A stretch of 64,000 nt of DNA from Pseudobacteriovorax antillogorgiicola (lineage in GTDB: Bacteria; Bdellovibrionota_B; Oligoflexia; Oligoflexales; Oligoflexaceae), in the NCBI RefSeq assembly GCF_900177345.1, contig NZ_FWZT01000003.1, forward strand, positions 124,001 through 188,000. Direction: 5' to 3'. Position numbers and translations under genes: made by a program. Positions within the stretch are counted from its first letter, which is position 1. Every line of letters starts with the position of its first letter. Positions 1 to 9,334 of this stretch are shown one piece after another. Below the pieces are notes generated by a model. It had not been told where the DNA came from. It saw only the letters and a program-made list of their open reading frames with translations, and searched no databases.

Positions 1-2
1 CA

Positions 3-395
3 AAGGCAAGTGGAACTGTTGAAGACTTTTCCTTCGTACCAGGCAACGTGATGAGCAGTCTTCCACAGATGGATCAAGCCACAGCCGATGGCCTCGACTT
101 TGGTCTTGTTGAAGTCGATGATCAGGGCGTTATCAAGATCTACAATCAATACGAATGCCAACTTGCTGGAATACAACCTGGCACAACTATCGGCAAGAAC
201 TTTTTCACCGATGTCGCTCCCTGCACCAATAACAAACTTTTCTTGGGACGTTTTAAAAATGGTGTTCAAGCAAACAGCCTAGAAGTGGCATTCAACTACA
301 CCTTCACCTATAAAATGAGACCGACTGCGGTCGCCATTGCCATGTACCGGGAGCCAGCTAGCAATCGTAACTTTGTGTTTGTTAAGAAGCGTTAG
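3..395 (+). CDS. pyp: photoactive yellow protein (PYP), 5' end off the window
   Basis: Small cytosolic blue-light sensor of the PAS fold; the family binds p-coumaric acid as a thioester on one cysteine. From the Val codon at 18 to the stop, the reading aligns without any gap to the 125-residue Halorhodospira halophila PYP as I remember it. In that numbering Tyr42, Glu46, Phe62, Cys69 (in FFTDVAPCT), Phe96 and Met100 are kept, while Thr50 is Ala and Arg52 is Ile. The frame is open to the left edge, and GTG/ATG at 48/51 would delete the conserved N-terminal cap, so the true start lies upstream. No tyrosine ammonia-lyase or coumaroyl ligase gene, needed to make the chromophore, is in this window. 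A hairpin follows the stop. Family assignment is strong; light activity is inferred from the conserved chromophore pocket. Confidence 0.9.
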   Translation, partial: KASGTVEDFSFVPGNVMSSLPQMDQATADGLDFGLVEVDDQGVIKIYNQYECQLAGIQPGTTIGKNFFTDVAPCTNNKLFLGRFKNGVQANSLEVAFNYTFTYKMRPTAVAIAMYREPASNRNFVFVKKR

Positions 396-397
396 AA

Positions 398-417
398 GAA
401 GGCCACTCAAGGCCTTC
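398..417 (+). terminator. hairpin after the PYP gene
   Basis: A 7-bp perfect stem (GAAGGCC/GGCCTTC) with a 6-nt loop starts 2 bases after the stop. It is followed by a C-rich run rather than a U-tract, so it may stabilise the 3' end or act weakly as a terminator. Confidence 0.45.
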
Positions 418-522
418 CCCCCACCCCCTTGTCAGTCCGACCGAACTATTACGGAGAGTCATTAAACTTTGTTAGACTATGTGCTACGTTTTTACTGTCA
501 AATTCGCAAAAATTACTCGCTC

Positions 523-528
523 TATAAT
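523..528 (+). promoter_or_regulatory. possible -10 box for the lipoprotein gene at 620
   Basis: A perfect TATAAT lies about 95 bases ahead of the next start codon in an AT-rich gap (418-619). No good -35 hexamer stands 16-18 bases upstream, so this is only a weak promoter call. Confidence 0.25.
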
Positions 529-619
529 ATTGTTTTTATTGATCTTATCAACACATCTCACCTCTTTCGACAGGGCCTCCGATAGGTTATTAGACGACCA
601 GTATGCAACGAGGTAATTT

Positions 620-1711
620 ATGCTCACGAGAAGCATGCTAGGGTGCTTGCTGATTAGCATCACCTTAACATCCTGCGGAGTTAAGGCTCATCTCATAGGG
701 GAACTAAATGAGTCTTCACGTCCCGCTACAAACGATGATGATAGCACTCCTGAAGCGACTGCCATCAACGAACCTATAAGTGTTGGAGGCGCCTTTCTCA
801 GCTGTGGTGTTTCTCCTGATGAGGCGTACCAAAAGTATCTGAATGAATCTACAATTGCCGTGGTCGCCTGCCAAATCGCGGAAGACGATGGCCAGGCCAT
901 GAGCCTTCCCGAAGGGATTAATATTGATTTTTCCACCTATAATCCCAATGGTGACCTTGTTATGGTTGAGCAGCTCGAACGAATCGAAGACCAGGGGAGC
1001 ATTTGGATCTTAGCAATGACAACCTTTAGCCGACCCTGGCTAATGCTAGCTAAGCTTGGTAATAACCAGGAGTTTGAAACAGAAATCGACATGGGTGACT
1101 ATACACCGCCGCAGCAGGCTATCAGCGAACTCGAAGCTGCAAATGCTGATGAGGCTCTGCGCCTTGGTCCAGAGCTACTGATGAACGGTAGCTTCTCAGA
1201 GCCACAGGTGATTAACCCTCAATTTACTGATGGATCGACTGGCTGGAGCCACTACGACCCTTCCGTTGTCATCGGCTGGCAGGCTGAGTGGAATAACTCG
1301 ACATGCAATAACCCAGTCCGAGTTGAAGTCCAAAGAAACAATATCGGCCAGCAGTGGCTAGATTTAGCAGGATCTTGTGCTGTGGGCACAACCCCACCTG
1401 CTGGTGGCTCAAACCTCAAGCTAACACAATCGATCGCAACAACAGCTGGAAGCAGTTATAGGCTCAGCTTTCGCTACTTGATGCGCAACTCTAATGCAAT
1501 CGACTTTCGCATCGAGGTAAACGACGAGGCTTTATTTGATTCCAACGTGAACCAAGTTACCCCCCGTTCGTGGCAGTCTGTCGAGTTAGATTTTGTGGCT
1601 CAGACCGATCAAACCACATTTTCTGTGATGGAAATTGGTAGGGACCCTTTATCAGGAACATTGTTTGATTCGATTTCAGTCAAGGAAATTAGCCGAAGAC
1701 TAATTCCATAA
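620..1711 (+). CDS. lipoprotein with C-terminal carbohydrate-binding-like domain
   Basis: A 363-residue exported protein. The N-terminus has a short hydrophobic stretch ending in a lipobox (LTSC, Cys19), so lipid anchoring is expected. Residues about 40-180 match nothing I know. Residues about 185-360 have the layout of CBM4/9-like beta-sandwich modules: 'LLMNGSFSEP' near the start, a GW motif, 'TQSIATTAGSSYRLSFRY' in the middle and a closing 'FDSISVKEI' strand. A sugar-binding role is inferred from this pattern only. The start has a good ribosome site (GAGG, 6 bases upstream). The gene stands alone, with hairpins on both sides, and converges on the next gene. Confidence 0.75.
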   Translation: MLTRSMLGCLLISITLTSCGVKAHLIGELNESSRPATNDDDSTPEATAINEPISVGGAFLSCGVSPDEAYQKYLNESTIAVVACQIAEDDGQAMSLPEGINIDFSTYNPNGDLVMVEQLERIEDQGSIWILAMTTFSRPWLMLAKLGNNQEFETEIDMGDYTPPQQAISELEAANADEALRLGPELLMNGSFSEPQVINPQFTDGSTGWSHYDPSVVIGWQAEWNNSTCNNPVRVEVQRNNIGQQWLDLAGSCAVGTTPPAGGSNLKLTQSIATTAGSSYRLSFRYLMRNSNAIDFRIEVNDEALFDSNVNQVTPRSWQSVELDFVAQTDQTTFSVMEIGRDPLSGTLFDSISVKEISRRLIP

Positions 1712-1713
1712 CT

Positions 1714-1734
1714 AGGCCACATGAGGTGGCCTTT
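1714..1734 (+). terminator. short terminator hairpin
   Basis: Stem AGGCCAC/GTGGCCT with a 5-nt loop followed by TT, just after the stop at 1711 and ahead of the convergent gene ending at 1743. It may serve both strands. Confidence 0.5.
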
Positions 1735-1742
1735 AACAACCC

Positions 1743-2576
1743 TCAATATATGTATGCCGTCACGCCCACAGTATAACCAGATAGATCGATTCCATTGTAG
1801 TCTTGAACTCGATATCCAGCAAAAACCCCGAACTGCTGAATGTGATAGACAAGCTTGGCATCAAGCTCATTGATGTTGTAATAATCATTGATGTTGCTAC
1901 GAATGAAGTCGACTTCAATGCCGAGCTGCTGACCTGGGAAAAGGCTCAGACCAGCTCCATAGGCGAGACCGACGTGACCATCAACGATATGAGCCCCTAA
2001 ATGCCATTGAAACTCGATCTGTGGGAGTCGAACCCGATTTGAGCTAAGCATCAAACGGGAGCTGTTAAGTGACTCGCCACTCTGATCCTTGATCACATGA
2101 TGTTGCAAGCCTAGGCTCAGCCGCTTACTAGGACGGATTTCCCCTTGGAACCCAAGGCTTGACTCTCCGCCATGACTTTCCACCACTCCCAAACTTACTT
2201 GCGATTGGATACCAACCCCCGAATCACTGCCTAGTTGGTAGCGACCATGAGCCTCACTATAGGGATAGGGAGCCAAGGCAGTGTCATAGGCGTCTTCAGG
2301 CCCTATAAATAGCATATAGGCTCCATATCCGACAGCGGCGACTCCATAGAAAAAAAGAGTCGCCGACGCACTATCATCATCGTGGTCATGGTGGTGACCA
2401 TGATCATGGTGGTGGCTTTCCACAACCACAGTAGTTTGCTTTTTGGGCTGGGATTGGGATCTCTTTTCTGTCTTATCTAGATCCTTTTTAACTGCGCCTA
2501 TAGATCCAGCGAGGCTCGTGCTCGCGACACATAAACTCATCAGGGCAGCCATTGGTTTCAAAACGTTTGTCATCAT
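1743..2576 (-). CDS. exported His-rich envelope protein, probable beta-barrel
   Basis: A 277-residue protein with a signal peptide (residues about 1-23). A basic segment follows, then a cluster of His and Asp at residues 55-68, a hydrophobic helix at about 72-92, and a C-terminal part of alternating polar/hydrophobic strands ending in Tyr-Ile-Tyr, as in small outer-membrane barrels. The His/Asp cluster may bind metal ions (inference). ATG-ATG start preceded by AAGGAG. I do not recognise the family. It is a single gene, convergent with the lipoprotein at 620-1711. Confidence 0.65.
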   Translation of the reverse strand: MMTNVLKPMAALMSLCVASTSLAGSIGAVKKDLDKTEKRSQSQPKKQTTVVVESHHHDHGHHHDHDDDSASATLFFYGVAAVGYGAYMLFIGPEDAYDTALAPYPYSEAHGRYQLGSDSGVGIQSQVSLGVVESHGGESSLGFQGEIRPSKRLSLGLQHHVIKDQSGESLNSSRLMLSSNRVRLPQIEFQWHLGAHIVDGHVGLAYGAGLSLFPGQQLGIEVDFIRSNINDYYNINELDAKLVYHIQQFGVFAGYRVQDYNGIDLSGYTVGVTAYIY

Positions 2577-2755
2577 CTAAAAGCTCCTTTTTTCTCTCAG
2601 TAGGCTAAGAGCAAAAAGGAGGCCGGAGATGATAACGTATTTTCAGACACTTACAAGCAAAGCCAGGCCATTGATCCGCTTCACCTGTGCTCTTTGAGAC
2701 TCGCATGGCGTCCAGAAAACGCGCTCTCCCTGGCCAATAACGACTTTTTGGCCTC

Positions 2756-3022
2756 TTAAGACAGACGTTCTAGCTCCTGAATTTGATGATAGATATGAAT
2801 GAACTTGTCCTTGAGCTGGCGGCTTCGTTGATTGGGCTTTAACTTGTCGTACTGGTTGATAGCTTCTTTTGTCTGCTCACTGAGGCCGCGGTGCTTCCCA
2901 TGATGTAAGTTTTGCTTTAGAAGCAAGAGATTCTTTTTGAGAGCTTTACTTTCTGGATCTCGGTGTCGCCCCATAAGATTGATCATTTTTTGAACGGCTC
3001 GACCCATTTCTTTATTTTGCAT
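2756..3022 (-). CDS. small basic helical protein, unknown
   Basis: 88 residues from an ATG preceded by AAAGAGG at a 7-base spacing. A longer reading begins at 3088 but has no ribosome site, so the shorter start is preferred. The protein is highly charged (many Lys, Arg, Gln, Glu), has no cysteine or signal peptide, and is predicted to be all helical. Repeated basic patches suggest nucleic-acid or membrane-surface binding, but no family is recognised. It is divergent from the GAF-domain kinase gene at 3229. Confidence 0.55.
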   Translation of the reverse strand: MQNKEMGRAVQKMINLMGRHRDPESKALKKNLLLLKQNLHHGKHRGLSEQTKEAINQYDKLKPNQRSRQLKDKFIHIYHQIQELERLS

Positions 3023-3228
3023 AGATTTACCTCTTTCATGTTGTTCACCACGAGAAAGTTCGGAACAAAGAAAGCCATGGTTTAGCAATTTTTAGCGGTG
3101 AAGTTGGTACCGCTGAGAACGTCGTAAGCAGGACTAGGAATTTGGGCAATTTATGCTATGATGGGAACCTAATTTGGCCATTTTAAACCTCCCGAAAATA
3201 AGCTTATCATCCTCTCCTAAGGTGTTTT

Positions 3229-4707
3229 ATGGACGTCAACAAGCTCTTTGAAACCATGGATCGGATCTTTAACCATAGCCAGGAATCTTTTGGAATAGCG
3301 TACATCAAACGAGTGGCCCAAAAGGTTTCAAAAGAACTCGATATCAAGTACGTTCTGATCGGTCGCCCCAAACATGATTCGCCAGATATCATCAAAACGG
3401 ATATTTGTATTAGCGGGGGTGAACTGCAAGACAATATCGAATACCACCTCGATGGCACTCCTTGTAAGCAAGTCCTCACAGGTCAAAGGGTATGCATTCA
3501 TCCCAAGAAGGCCGCTGAGCTTTTCCCTGATGATATTCTCCTCGAAAAGATGTCTGTCAAATCCTATGCGGGAGCGCCTATGATTGATTGGGCAGGGCAG
3601 ATTATGGGCCTTGTTGTATTGCTTGATATAAAGCCTATGAGTGATCCAAGCGTTTTATCGGTATTTACTGAATTCCTAGCTGGCCGGGTCGCAGTTGAAT
3701 ACGAGCGGGAACTCAGTGAAACGACCTTACGGAATATCAATGAACAATTAGCCCTAAAAGTCGATGAGCAAACTCAAAAGCTGAAAATGGAAAAAAAGCG
3801 ACTTGAATCTGTGAATAGCGAGCTGCAAGTCATTTCAGAAGAGCTGCAACTGAGTAAGAAACGAGAAACCCAAGCCGCTCGCATTAGCGGTATGGCTGAG
3901 ATGTCGAACCTTACCCTTCACACCATCGGGAATTCGATCAATTCTATCACCATCGAGAATGAAATGTCGGAAGCTATTCAGTTGGACTTTCAGCGGATTG
4001 GACAAGCACTGGAAAGCCTTGAAGAAAACTTCGTGCAACTGATGAAGCAAGGTCGCCAAGACGAAGTTCAAGCAGGAATTCGCAAGATTGCTAAGATACA
4101 AAGTGATGTGGTCAATCGGATGAGTCTCCATCGATCTCGTATGAGCAACTCAATCGACTTGGTCAAGAAATCTTTGGTCTATCAATCAAGATACTCCAAC
4201 CAGCAAGAACCTAGCACTCATCAAATAAACCTGGCTTCGATTGTTGATGACGCCTTGAACTCTCTCAAACCTCGACTGGATCAAGCTGGTATCCAAGTGT
4301 CGACTGAGCTGCCAGACCATATTTTTGTAGTTGGCGAGGAACACAAATTTTTTCACGCGTTGCTAACATTGCTCAACAATTCTATCGATGCAATTCATGA
4401 AGCAAAAAAATCGTCGAAAACGATCCTGATCCAATTATCCGAAGATAGCCAATGGACCTACATTAACATTGTCGACTCTGGCCTTGGTATCGCGGATGAG
4501 AACATTGACAAGATTTTCAATTTTGGCTTCACCACAAAGGACCATGGCACCGGAGTCGGTCTTCATGATGTATCAACCTATATAAGTCAAATTGGTGGTA
4601 AAGTGACCCTAAAAAATATTGGCAGAGATCAAGGTGCCATTGCATCCCTCATTCTCCCCAAGGTCCATGGCCTAAACGTTATGGAGGGTCAAGCAGGAAG
4701 TGGGTGA
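3229..4707 (+). CDS. GAF-domain sensor histidine kinase
   Basis: A 492-residue cytosolic kinase with no membrane segment. Residues about 5-160 form a GAF-type sensor; about 160-215 is a coiled coil. The phospho-acceptor region is 'SNLTLHTIGNSINSI' with His231, an H-box variant (LHxxGN) used by a subset of kinases instead of HELRTPL. The ATPase domain shows the N-box (TLLNNSIDAI), G1 (DSGLGI), F (FNFGFTTK) and G2 (GTGVGLH) motifs. Start ATG with AAGGTG upstream. No response regulator is adjacent, so its partner is unknown; the cognate signal cannot be read from sequence. Confidence 0.9.
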   Translation: MDVNKLFETMDRIFNHSQESFGIAYIKRVAQKVSKELDIKYVLIGRPKHDSPDIIKTDICISGGELQDNIEYHLDGTPCKQVLTGQRVCIHPKKAAELFPDDILLEKMSVKSYAGAPMIDWAGQIMGLVVLLDIKPMSDPSVLSVFTEFLAGRVAVEYERELSETTLRNINEQLALKVDEQTQKLKMEKKRLESVNSELQVISEELQLSKKRETQAARISGMAEMSNLTLHTIGNSINSITIENEMSEAIQLDFQRIGQALESLEENFVQLMKQGRQDEVQAGIRKIAKIQSDVVNRMSLHRSRMSNSIDLVKKSLVYQSRYSNQQEPSTHQINLASIVDDALNSLKPRLDQAGIQVSTELPDHIFVVGEEHKFFHALLTLLNNSIDAIHEAKKSSKTILIQLSEDSQWTYINIVDSGLGIADENIDKIFNFGFTTKDHGTGVGLHDVSTYISQIGGKVTLKNIGRDQGAIASLILPKVHGLNVMEGQAGSG

Positions 4708-4804
4708 CCTGTTGGAAATCCATTTGAACCAGATTTGCCTTTAAAGTCATTTGGCCTCTTTTTTGCTTAAGATGTTCGTAGTCAAACATTGTAGAGGTAG
4801 AAAG

Positions 4805-5845
4805 ATGACACATTCAGCGGCCCTTCCCCCAGCAAAACAAATCAAACGAGCGATCATCAATGAACTTGGTCAACGAACCTTACGATCACACCCTTGGCAA
4901 GCCTTGCTGTATCTGCCAATAGTTGGAGGAATTGCCACAATAACCGCTGTCGTTATCCAAAATGACTTTGTATGGCAGCTCAATCTCGCGCTTTCGGTTC
5001 TGCTCGCGATGTTTTATGGGGCAGCCGTATTCTTGGCTCATGAGGCCATGCATGGCAGCATTGTTCGCAATGCCATTGGTCAGGAAATTATGGGTTACTT
5101 GGGATTTACACTGTTTCTTGTGTCACCCCATCTCTGGAGAGTTTGGCATAACAAGAATCATCACGGCCATACCAATCAGGGTAACAGAGATCCAGACAGC
5201 TTTGGTACCATCGATCGCTACGAACGAGTCCGCTCTACCCGTTTTGTGACCCAGCTTGCACCTGGAGGGCGATCCTGGTTAAGTTACCTCTTCCTATTTT
5301 ATTGGTTTACATTTCACGGTCAGGTGGTTCTTTGGATTCAGAGTAAATTTCTCCATGATTTCAAGGGTACGAATCGAAAGCGAGCCTTTGTCGATACCAG
5401 CCTCATGCTAGCCTTTTGGGTGGCTCTTGGTCTCTCTGCTGGCGCTTACAAGAGTATTTTTGTAATCCTCATTCCAATGGTTCTAGGCAACTTCACAATC
5501 ATGTCCTACATTGCCACCAATCACTTCTTGATGCCTCAAGACCCACACCCACTAAAGAATTCTATGGGCATTAACACCTCGCGCTTTTTCGATATCATTC
5601 ACTTCAACTTCAGCCACCACATCGAACACCATCTTTTCCCTAGCGTAAACTGGAGTCAGTTTCCTAAAATTCGTCGTTGGCTACAGAAGAATTACCCCGA
5701 AGACTATACTGCTCCATCCCATGGCCAGGCCCTGCGCTTGCTCTACTCAACTCCAAGGATCTACCGCGATCCTGAAGTACTATGTGATCCTGAAGGGCAC
5801 TATCAGGATATTCCTATCGCCAGTTTAAGGCCCACTCTGCGGTAG
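4805..5845 (+). CDS. membrane fatty acid desaturase
   Basis: A 346-residue integral-membrane di-iron enzyme. Three histidine clusters are visible: HEAMH in the first third, HNKNHHGHTN after it, and HIEHHLFP near the C-terminus; the last is characteristic of acyl-lipid desaturases. Hydrophobic pairs around residues 35-80 and 195-245 give the usual four-helix topology. ATG at 4805 is preferred over an upstream ATG at 4751 because GAGG stands properly before it. It may be adapted to membrane fluidity control; a carotenoid hydroxylase or ketolase is the main alternative. It lies between two kinase genes but no regulation is evident. Confidence 0.85.
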   Translation: MTHSAALPPAKQIKRAIINELGQRTLRSHPWQALLYLPIVGGIATITAVVIQNDFVWQLNLALSVLLAMFYGAAVFLAHEAMHGSIVRNAIGQEIMGYLGFTLFLVSPHLWRVWHNKNHHGHTNQGNRDPDSFGTIDRYERVRSTRFVTQLAPGGRSWLSYLFLFYWFTFHGQVVLWIQSKFLHDFKGTNRKRAFVDTSLMLAFWVALGLSAGAYKSIFVILIPMVLGNFTIMSYIATNHFLMPQDPHPLKNSMGINTSRFFDIIHFNFSHHIEHHLFPSVNWSQFPKIRRWLQKNYPEDYTAPSHGQALRLLYSTPRIYRDPEVLCDPEGHYQDIPIASLRPTLR

Positions 5846-5853
5846 TGGGCTTT
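5827..5853 (+). terminator. terminator overlapping the desaturase stop codon
   Basis: Stem GCCCACT/AGTGGGC with a 7-nt loop, flanked by AAG and CTTT. The left arm lies inside the last codons of the desaturase gene and the stop codon sits in the loop/right arm. Confidence 0.55.
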
Positions 5854-5956
5854 GCCCCGGAAAATGTTGTCTGGTTAATTAAGGTCGGGTGTTATCCGAT
5901 ACGATAGGAGAAAGTCTGAGCCAAAGATTGTGAATTCAAAGTCGTGTTGAGGGTTT

Positions 5957-7432
5957 ATGACAACTGCACTGAAAATATCTAATTACCCGAATGAAGACTG
6001 GGCCTTTGATTTACTTAAAGTCGGTAGCTGGGAGTACTGCCCAACCCAGCAAATTCTGGCCTGGTCGCCTCAGACTTATGACATCCACAATATTCCACGA
6101 GACTCCGAGATCGATGTTGAGCAAGCTATGGCATACTATCGTGAATCTGATCGGGACGTGATTCGCCAATCGATCCAAGAGTGCATTGAGTCGGGCAAAG
6201 ACTACGATCTGCAATTAGCCATCGTCGATAGCAAAGGAACCGAAAAAGTCGTGAGAACCATGGGCCGAAGGGTCTTAAAACCCAACGGCTCCTACTGTAT
6301 CGAAGGGATCATTCAAGACATTACGCTTCTCGTCAAACTTGAAAAGCGAGTGGAGAACGCCACCAAAAAGGCTCATGAGTTTTCTAGCCTTCTTGATAAA
6401 ACCGCAATCGTCGCGGAAACCAATACCAGAGGCATCATTACCCATGTAAATCAAAAATTTTGCGAAATCTCCAAGTTTGATGAAGATGAACTCATTGGTC
6501 AGAATCACAATATCCTTAACTCTGGCTTTCATTCTCGTGAGTTTTTTAAAAACCTATGGAAGACCATAGGCTCGGGTCGGGATTGGCGAGGAAAAATTAA
6601 GAATAAGGCAAAGGATGGTACATATTATTGGGTTGATACACTCATTCACCCTGTTAAAAATAGCAAGGGGCAGATCCGAAAATACCTTTCCATCCGCCAT
6701 GACATCACGCAAGAAAAAGAACAGGAAGAGATCAACCTAAAGAACTCAAGGTTGCTTGCCATCGGCGAGGCGTCAGCGCAGATTATGCATGATGTCATGA
6801 ACCCGCTCGCCGTGATCCAATCGACGGAATACCTCCTCCGTCAAGCATCCACCCAGGAAGATCCTAGCAAATTGATTAATAATATTGCAGAAAAAATCGA
6901 TGAAAATGTCGAACGTATTAAAAGTATTTTCAACGATATGAGAAGTATCTTGGTGGATGAGCTGGAGCTTACTACCGTTGACCTTAAAGACATCATCAAT
7001 GAATCGGTCGCCTTAGTTGACCCGATCCGAGAAAAAGCAAACGTTACCATTGAAAACGATGTAAGGTCCAGTTTTCATATCGTCGGCAATCGCAACCTGC
7101 TCATGCAAGTTATGACCAACCTCTTAAAAAACTCCATTGAGGCCATCGAAAACCTTGGAGAGAAATGGATACAAATTGAGGCCATCGACATCGGAAAATA
7201 CACATTCATCCGCGTCATCGACTCAGGTCACGGCATACCCAAAGAGGTGCAAGAGCACATGTTCGACTCATTCTTCACAACCAAGCGAGACAAAGGCGGA
7301 ACCGGTATTGGCCTTGGACTCTGCCGAAAAATCATCGATCTGCACGGTGGTGAGCTTAAGATCAACAACAATAACAAAAACACTGAGATTGATGTCGTTT
7401 TTCAAAACAAACTTGGTTCACCAAATCCATAG
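5957..7432 (+). CDS. PAS-PAS sensor histidine kinase
   Basis: A 491-residue soluble kinase. PAS 1 spans residues about 15-122 with a PAC-type end (IEGIIQDIT). PAS 2 spans about 145-252 and has the Aer/NifL-like run 'NILNSGFHSREFFKNLW' and 'KDGTYYWVDTLIHPV', a type that often binds flavin or heme. H-box 'AQIMHDVMNPLAVIQS' with His278, then N-box (NLLKNSIEAI), DSGHGI and GTGIGLGL. Start ATG with GAGGG upstream. It ends 11 bases from the convergent hybrid kinase, which could be its signalling partner (inference). Confidence 0.9.
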   Translation: MTTALKISNYPNEDWAFDLLKVGSWEYCPTQQILAWSPQTYDIHNIPRDSEIDVEQAMAYYRESDRDVIRQSIQECIESGKDYDLQLAIVDSKGTEKVVRTMGRRVLKPNGSYCIEGIIQDITLLVKLEKRVENATKKAHEFSSLLDKTAIVAETNTRGIITHVNQKFCEISKFDEDELIGQNHNILNSGFHSREFFKNLWKTIGSGRDWRGKIKNKAKDGTYYWVDTLIHPVKNSKGQIRKYLSIRHDITQEKEQEEINLKNSRLLAIGEASAQIMHDVMNPLAVIQSTEYLLRQASTQEDPSKLINNIAEKIDENVERIKSIFNDMRSILVDELELTTVDLKDIINESVALVDPIREKANVTIENDVRSSFHIVGNRNLLMQVMTNLLKNSIEAIENLGEKWIQIEAIDIGKYTFIRVIDSGHGIPKEVQEHMFDSFFTTKRDKGGTGIGLGLCRKIIDLHGGELKINNNNKNTEIDVVFQNKLGSPNP

Positions 7433-7443
7433 TCACTCCCAAT

Positions 7444-9225
7444 TTAAGCCACATCCCGTGAACGCAGGTCTCTGACGATATCCCGAATCTCATCCGGTGA
7501 AAACGGTTTTTCAATAAACCCTTTCACCGAAAGCTGTTGACACTTATCCTTGAGAGAATCGATCGACGTTCCGGAGATTACATAAATGGGAGTCTCCGTC
7601 GGTGAGATCTCTTCAATGAACTCGATACCACTTTTATGAGGGAGATGAAGATCCGTGAGTACTAGGTCAGGCTTTTTCGTCATAAATAGACTTAAACCTT
7701 GATCACCATTCTCGGCTTCAAAATACTTGATACTCCCATCGCCGATGCAGTCGATCAAATATTCACGAATTGCAGCTTCATCGTCCACGATAAGTACCTT
7801 AAAGGCATCCATGGCCTCGTCTGTCATCTTCACCCGTGGAATCAAAAAGGAGAATTCACTCCCCTTCCCTAACTCACTTTTCAGTTCAATCCCCTGACTT
7901 CCAAGAAGTTTTACCAGAGATTGACTTATGGTCAACCCTAGCCCGGTGCCAGCAAGTTTTTGGCTATTTACATCATGAGCTTGACCAAATCGCTCGAACA
8001 CTAGCTTTTTCTTTTCAGGAGGAATACCCCTACCGGTATCTCGAACTGCAAAGCGAACTCCATCACTTTCTTCACTGATACAAAGCTCGATCACGCCGTT
8101 CTCGGTAAACTTGCAAGCATTCCCAATGAGGTTAATGAGGACTTGCTTCAATTTTTGCTGATCACTCCAAATTTGAGGTTGATCCCCCGAAAGTGAAATT
8201 TGAAATCTATTGGACTTTTTAATCGCCAATGGCTCTACCATCGTTTGAATCTGTTTAGCTAGGCCTTCTAAGGAAAAGTCTGTGGCGTTGACCTCAGCTC
8301 GACCATCTTCTATTTTTGCCAGATCGAGCACACCATTAACAAGCTCTAACAGATAGTATCCCGACTTTTTCATCACATTGATAGCTTCATTGAGACCATC
8401 AAATTCACCATCCAAGATATCTTCTTCAGCTAGCTCCGCATAGCCAATGATGGCATTGAGCGGAGTTCGCAACTCATGGCTCATATTCGACAAGAACACG
8501 CTTTTTGCTCGACTTGCGACCTGAGCTCGATCGCGGGCCTCGATCAATTCCTCGGTCACTTGTTTGAGTCTGGTAATATCGCTGGCGCTGCACACGAAAC
8601 CACTTAGATTGCCGCTCTTGGTGTAGAATGGGTTGGTGAATACCAGCATCGTGACCCTGGAGTTACCAACTGCAAAATCAATTTCAGTTGATTCTAAGGA
8701 CTTAAAGCTATCAAACGTTTGCGGAATACCGTTGGAATCTTCGATAACATCGAAGAACGATAGACCGAGGCAATTTGCGGCATCCCACCCGAGGAGCTTC
8801 TCTGCGTGACGATTGATATGTACGATATGCCCCTCAGTAGAAACAACGATTAGGGTTGTGGCAACAGTGTTAAATACTTTGTGTAGAAAGTCATGATTTT
8901 CCAGCTGTATCTTGTATGCTTCTTCGATCATCTGATCAAGTTTAATCTGCCTTTGGGCTTGCTCTAGCTCTTCTTTCAGCTGCACATCGAGTTGAATCAA
9001 GCAAAAACCGTTGCCCTTGTGCTCTGTTAGCTTGATCTCTGGATGTTCTCGCCAGCCAAGTCTTGTTCGATCCAAACGACCGAACTTAAGAGGAAGATTT
9101 CTTCGAGAGACAAACTCTTGAAAGTTCTGATTGCAACAGATAAGGCTCAAGGTAACCCGATCGACAATCGCCGATGGGATCTCTGTATGATCGATGAGTC
9201 GTTTGGCAAAGCTCAGTTCAGACAC
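7444..9225 (-). CDS. hybrid histidine kinase (PAS-HisKA-HATPase-REC)
   Basis: 593 residues, no membrane segment. Residues about 5-80 form a degenerate N-terminal sensor, a coiled coil follows, and a PAS domain covers about 112-222. H-box 'NMSHELRTPLNAIIGY' with His250; ATPase motifs NLIGNACKFT, DTGRGI and GTGLGLTI are intact. A C-terminal receiver (about 476-590) has the acidic pair DD481-482, phospho-acceptor Asp525 (LVLTDLHLP), Ser551 and Lys573. GTG start with AGAGG upstream. Such hybrids usually pass phosphate to an Hpt protein; none is seen here. Convergent with the PAS-PAS kinase. Confidence 0.9.
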   Translation of the reverse strand: MSELSFAKRLIDHTEIPSAIVDRVTLSLICCNQNFQEFVSRRNLPLKFGRLDRTRLGWREHPEIKLTEHKGNGFCLIQLDVQLKEELEQAQRQIKLDQMIEEAYKIQLENHDFLHKVFNTVATTLIVVSTEGHIVHINRHAEKLLGWDAANCLGLSFFDVIEDSNGIPQTFDSFKSLESTEIDFAVGNSRVTMLVFTNPFYTKSGNLSGFVCSASDITRLKQVTEELIEARDRAQVASRAKSVFLSNMSHELRTPLNAIIGYAELAEEDILDGEFDGLNEAINVMKKSGYYLLELVNGVLDLAKIEDGRAEVNATDFSLEGLAKQIQTMVEPLAIKKSNRFQISLSGDQPQIWSDQQKLKQVLINLIGNACKFTENGVIELCISEESDGVRFAVRDTGRGIPPEKKKLVFERFGQAHDVNSQKLAGTGLGLTISQSLVKLLGSQGIELKSELGKGSEFSFLIPRVKMTDEAMDAFKVLIVDDEAAIREYLIDCIGDGSIKYFEAENGDQGLSLFMTKKPDLVLTDLHLPHKSGIEFIEEISPTETPIYVISGTSIDSLKDKCQQLSVKGFIEKPFSPDEIRDIVRDLRSRDVA

Positions 9226-9334
9226 AGGTTAAACCTCTTCGTTTCCTCTCCTATCGTCTTCCCCACGCCAGAAAACATTACTTTTTAGGCAGTTCCATAG
9301 ACATTTTGGAACCTACCTGCCAAACACCTTGTCA

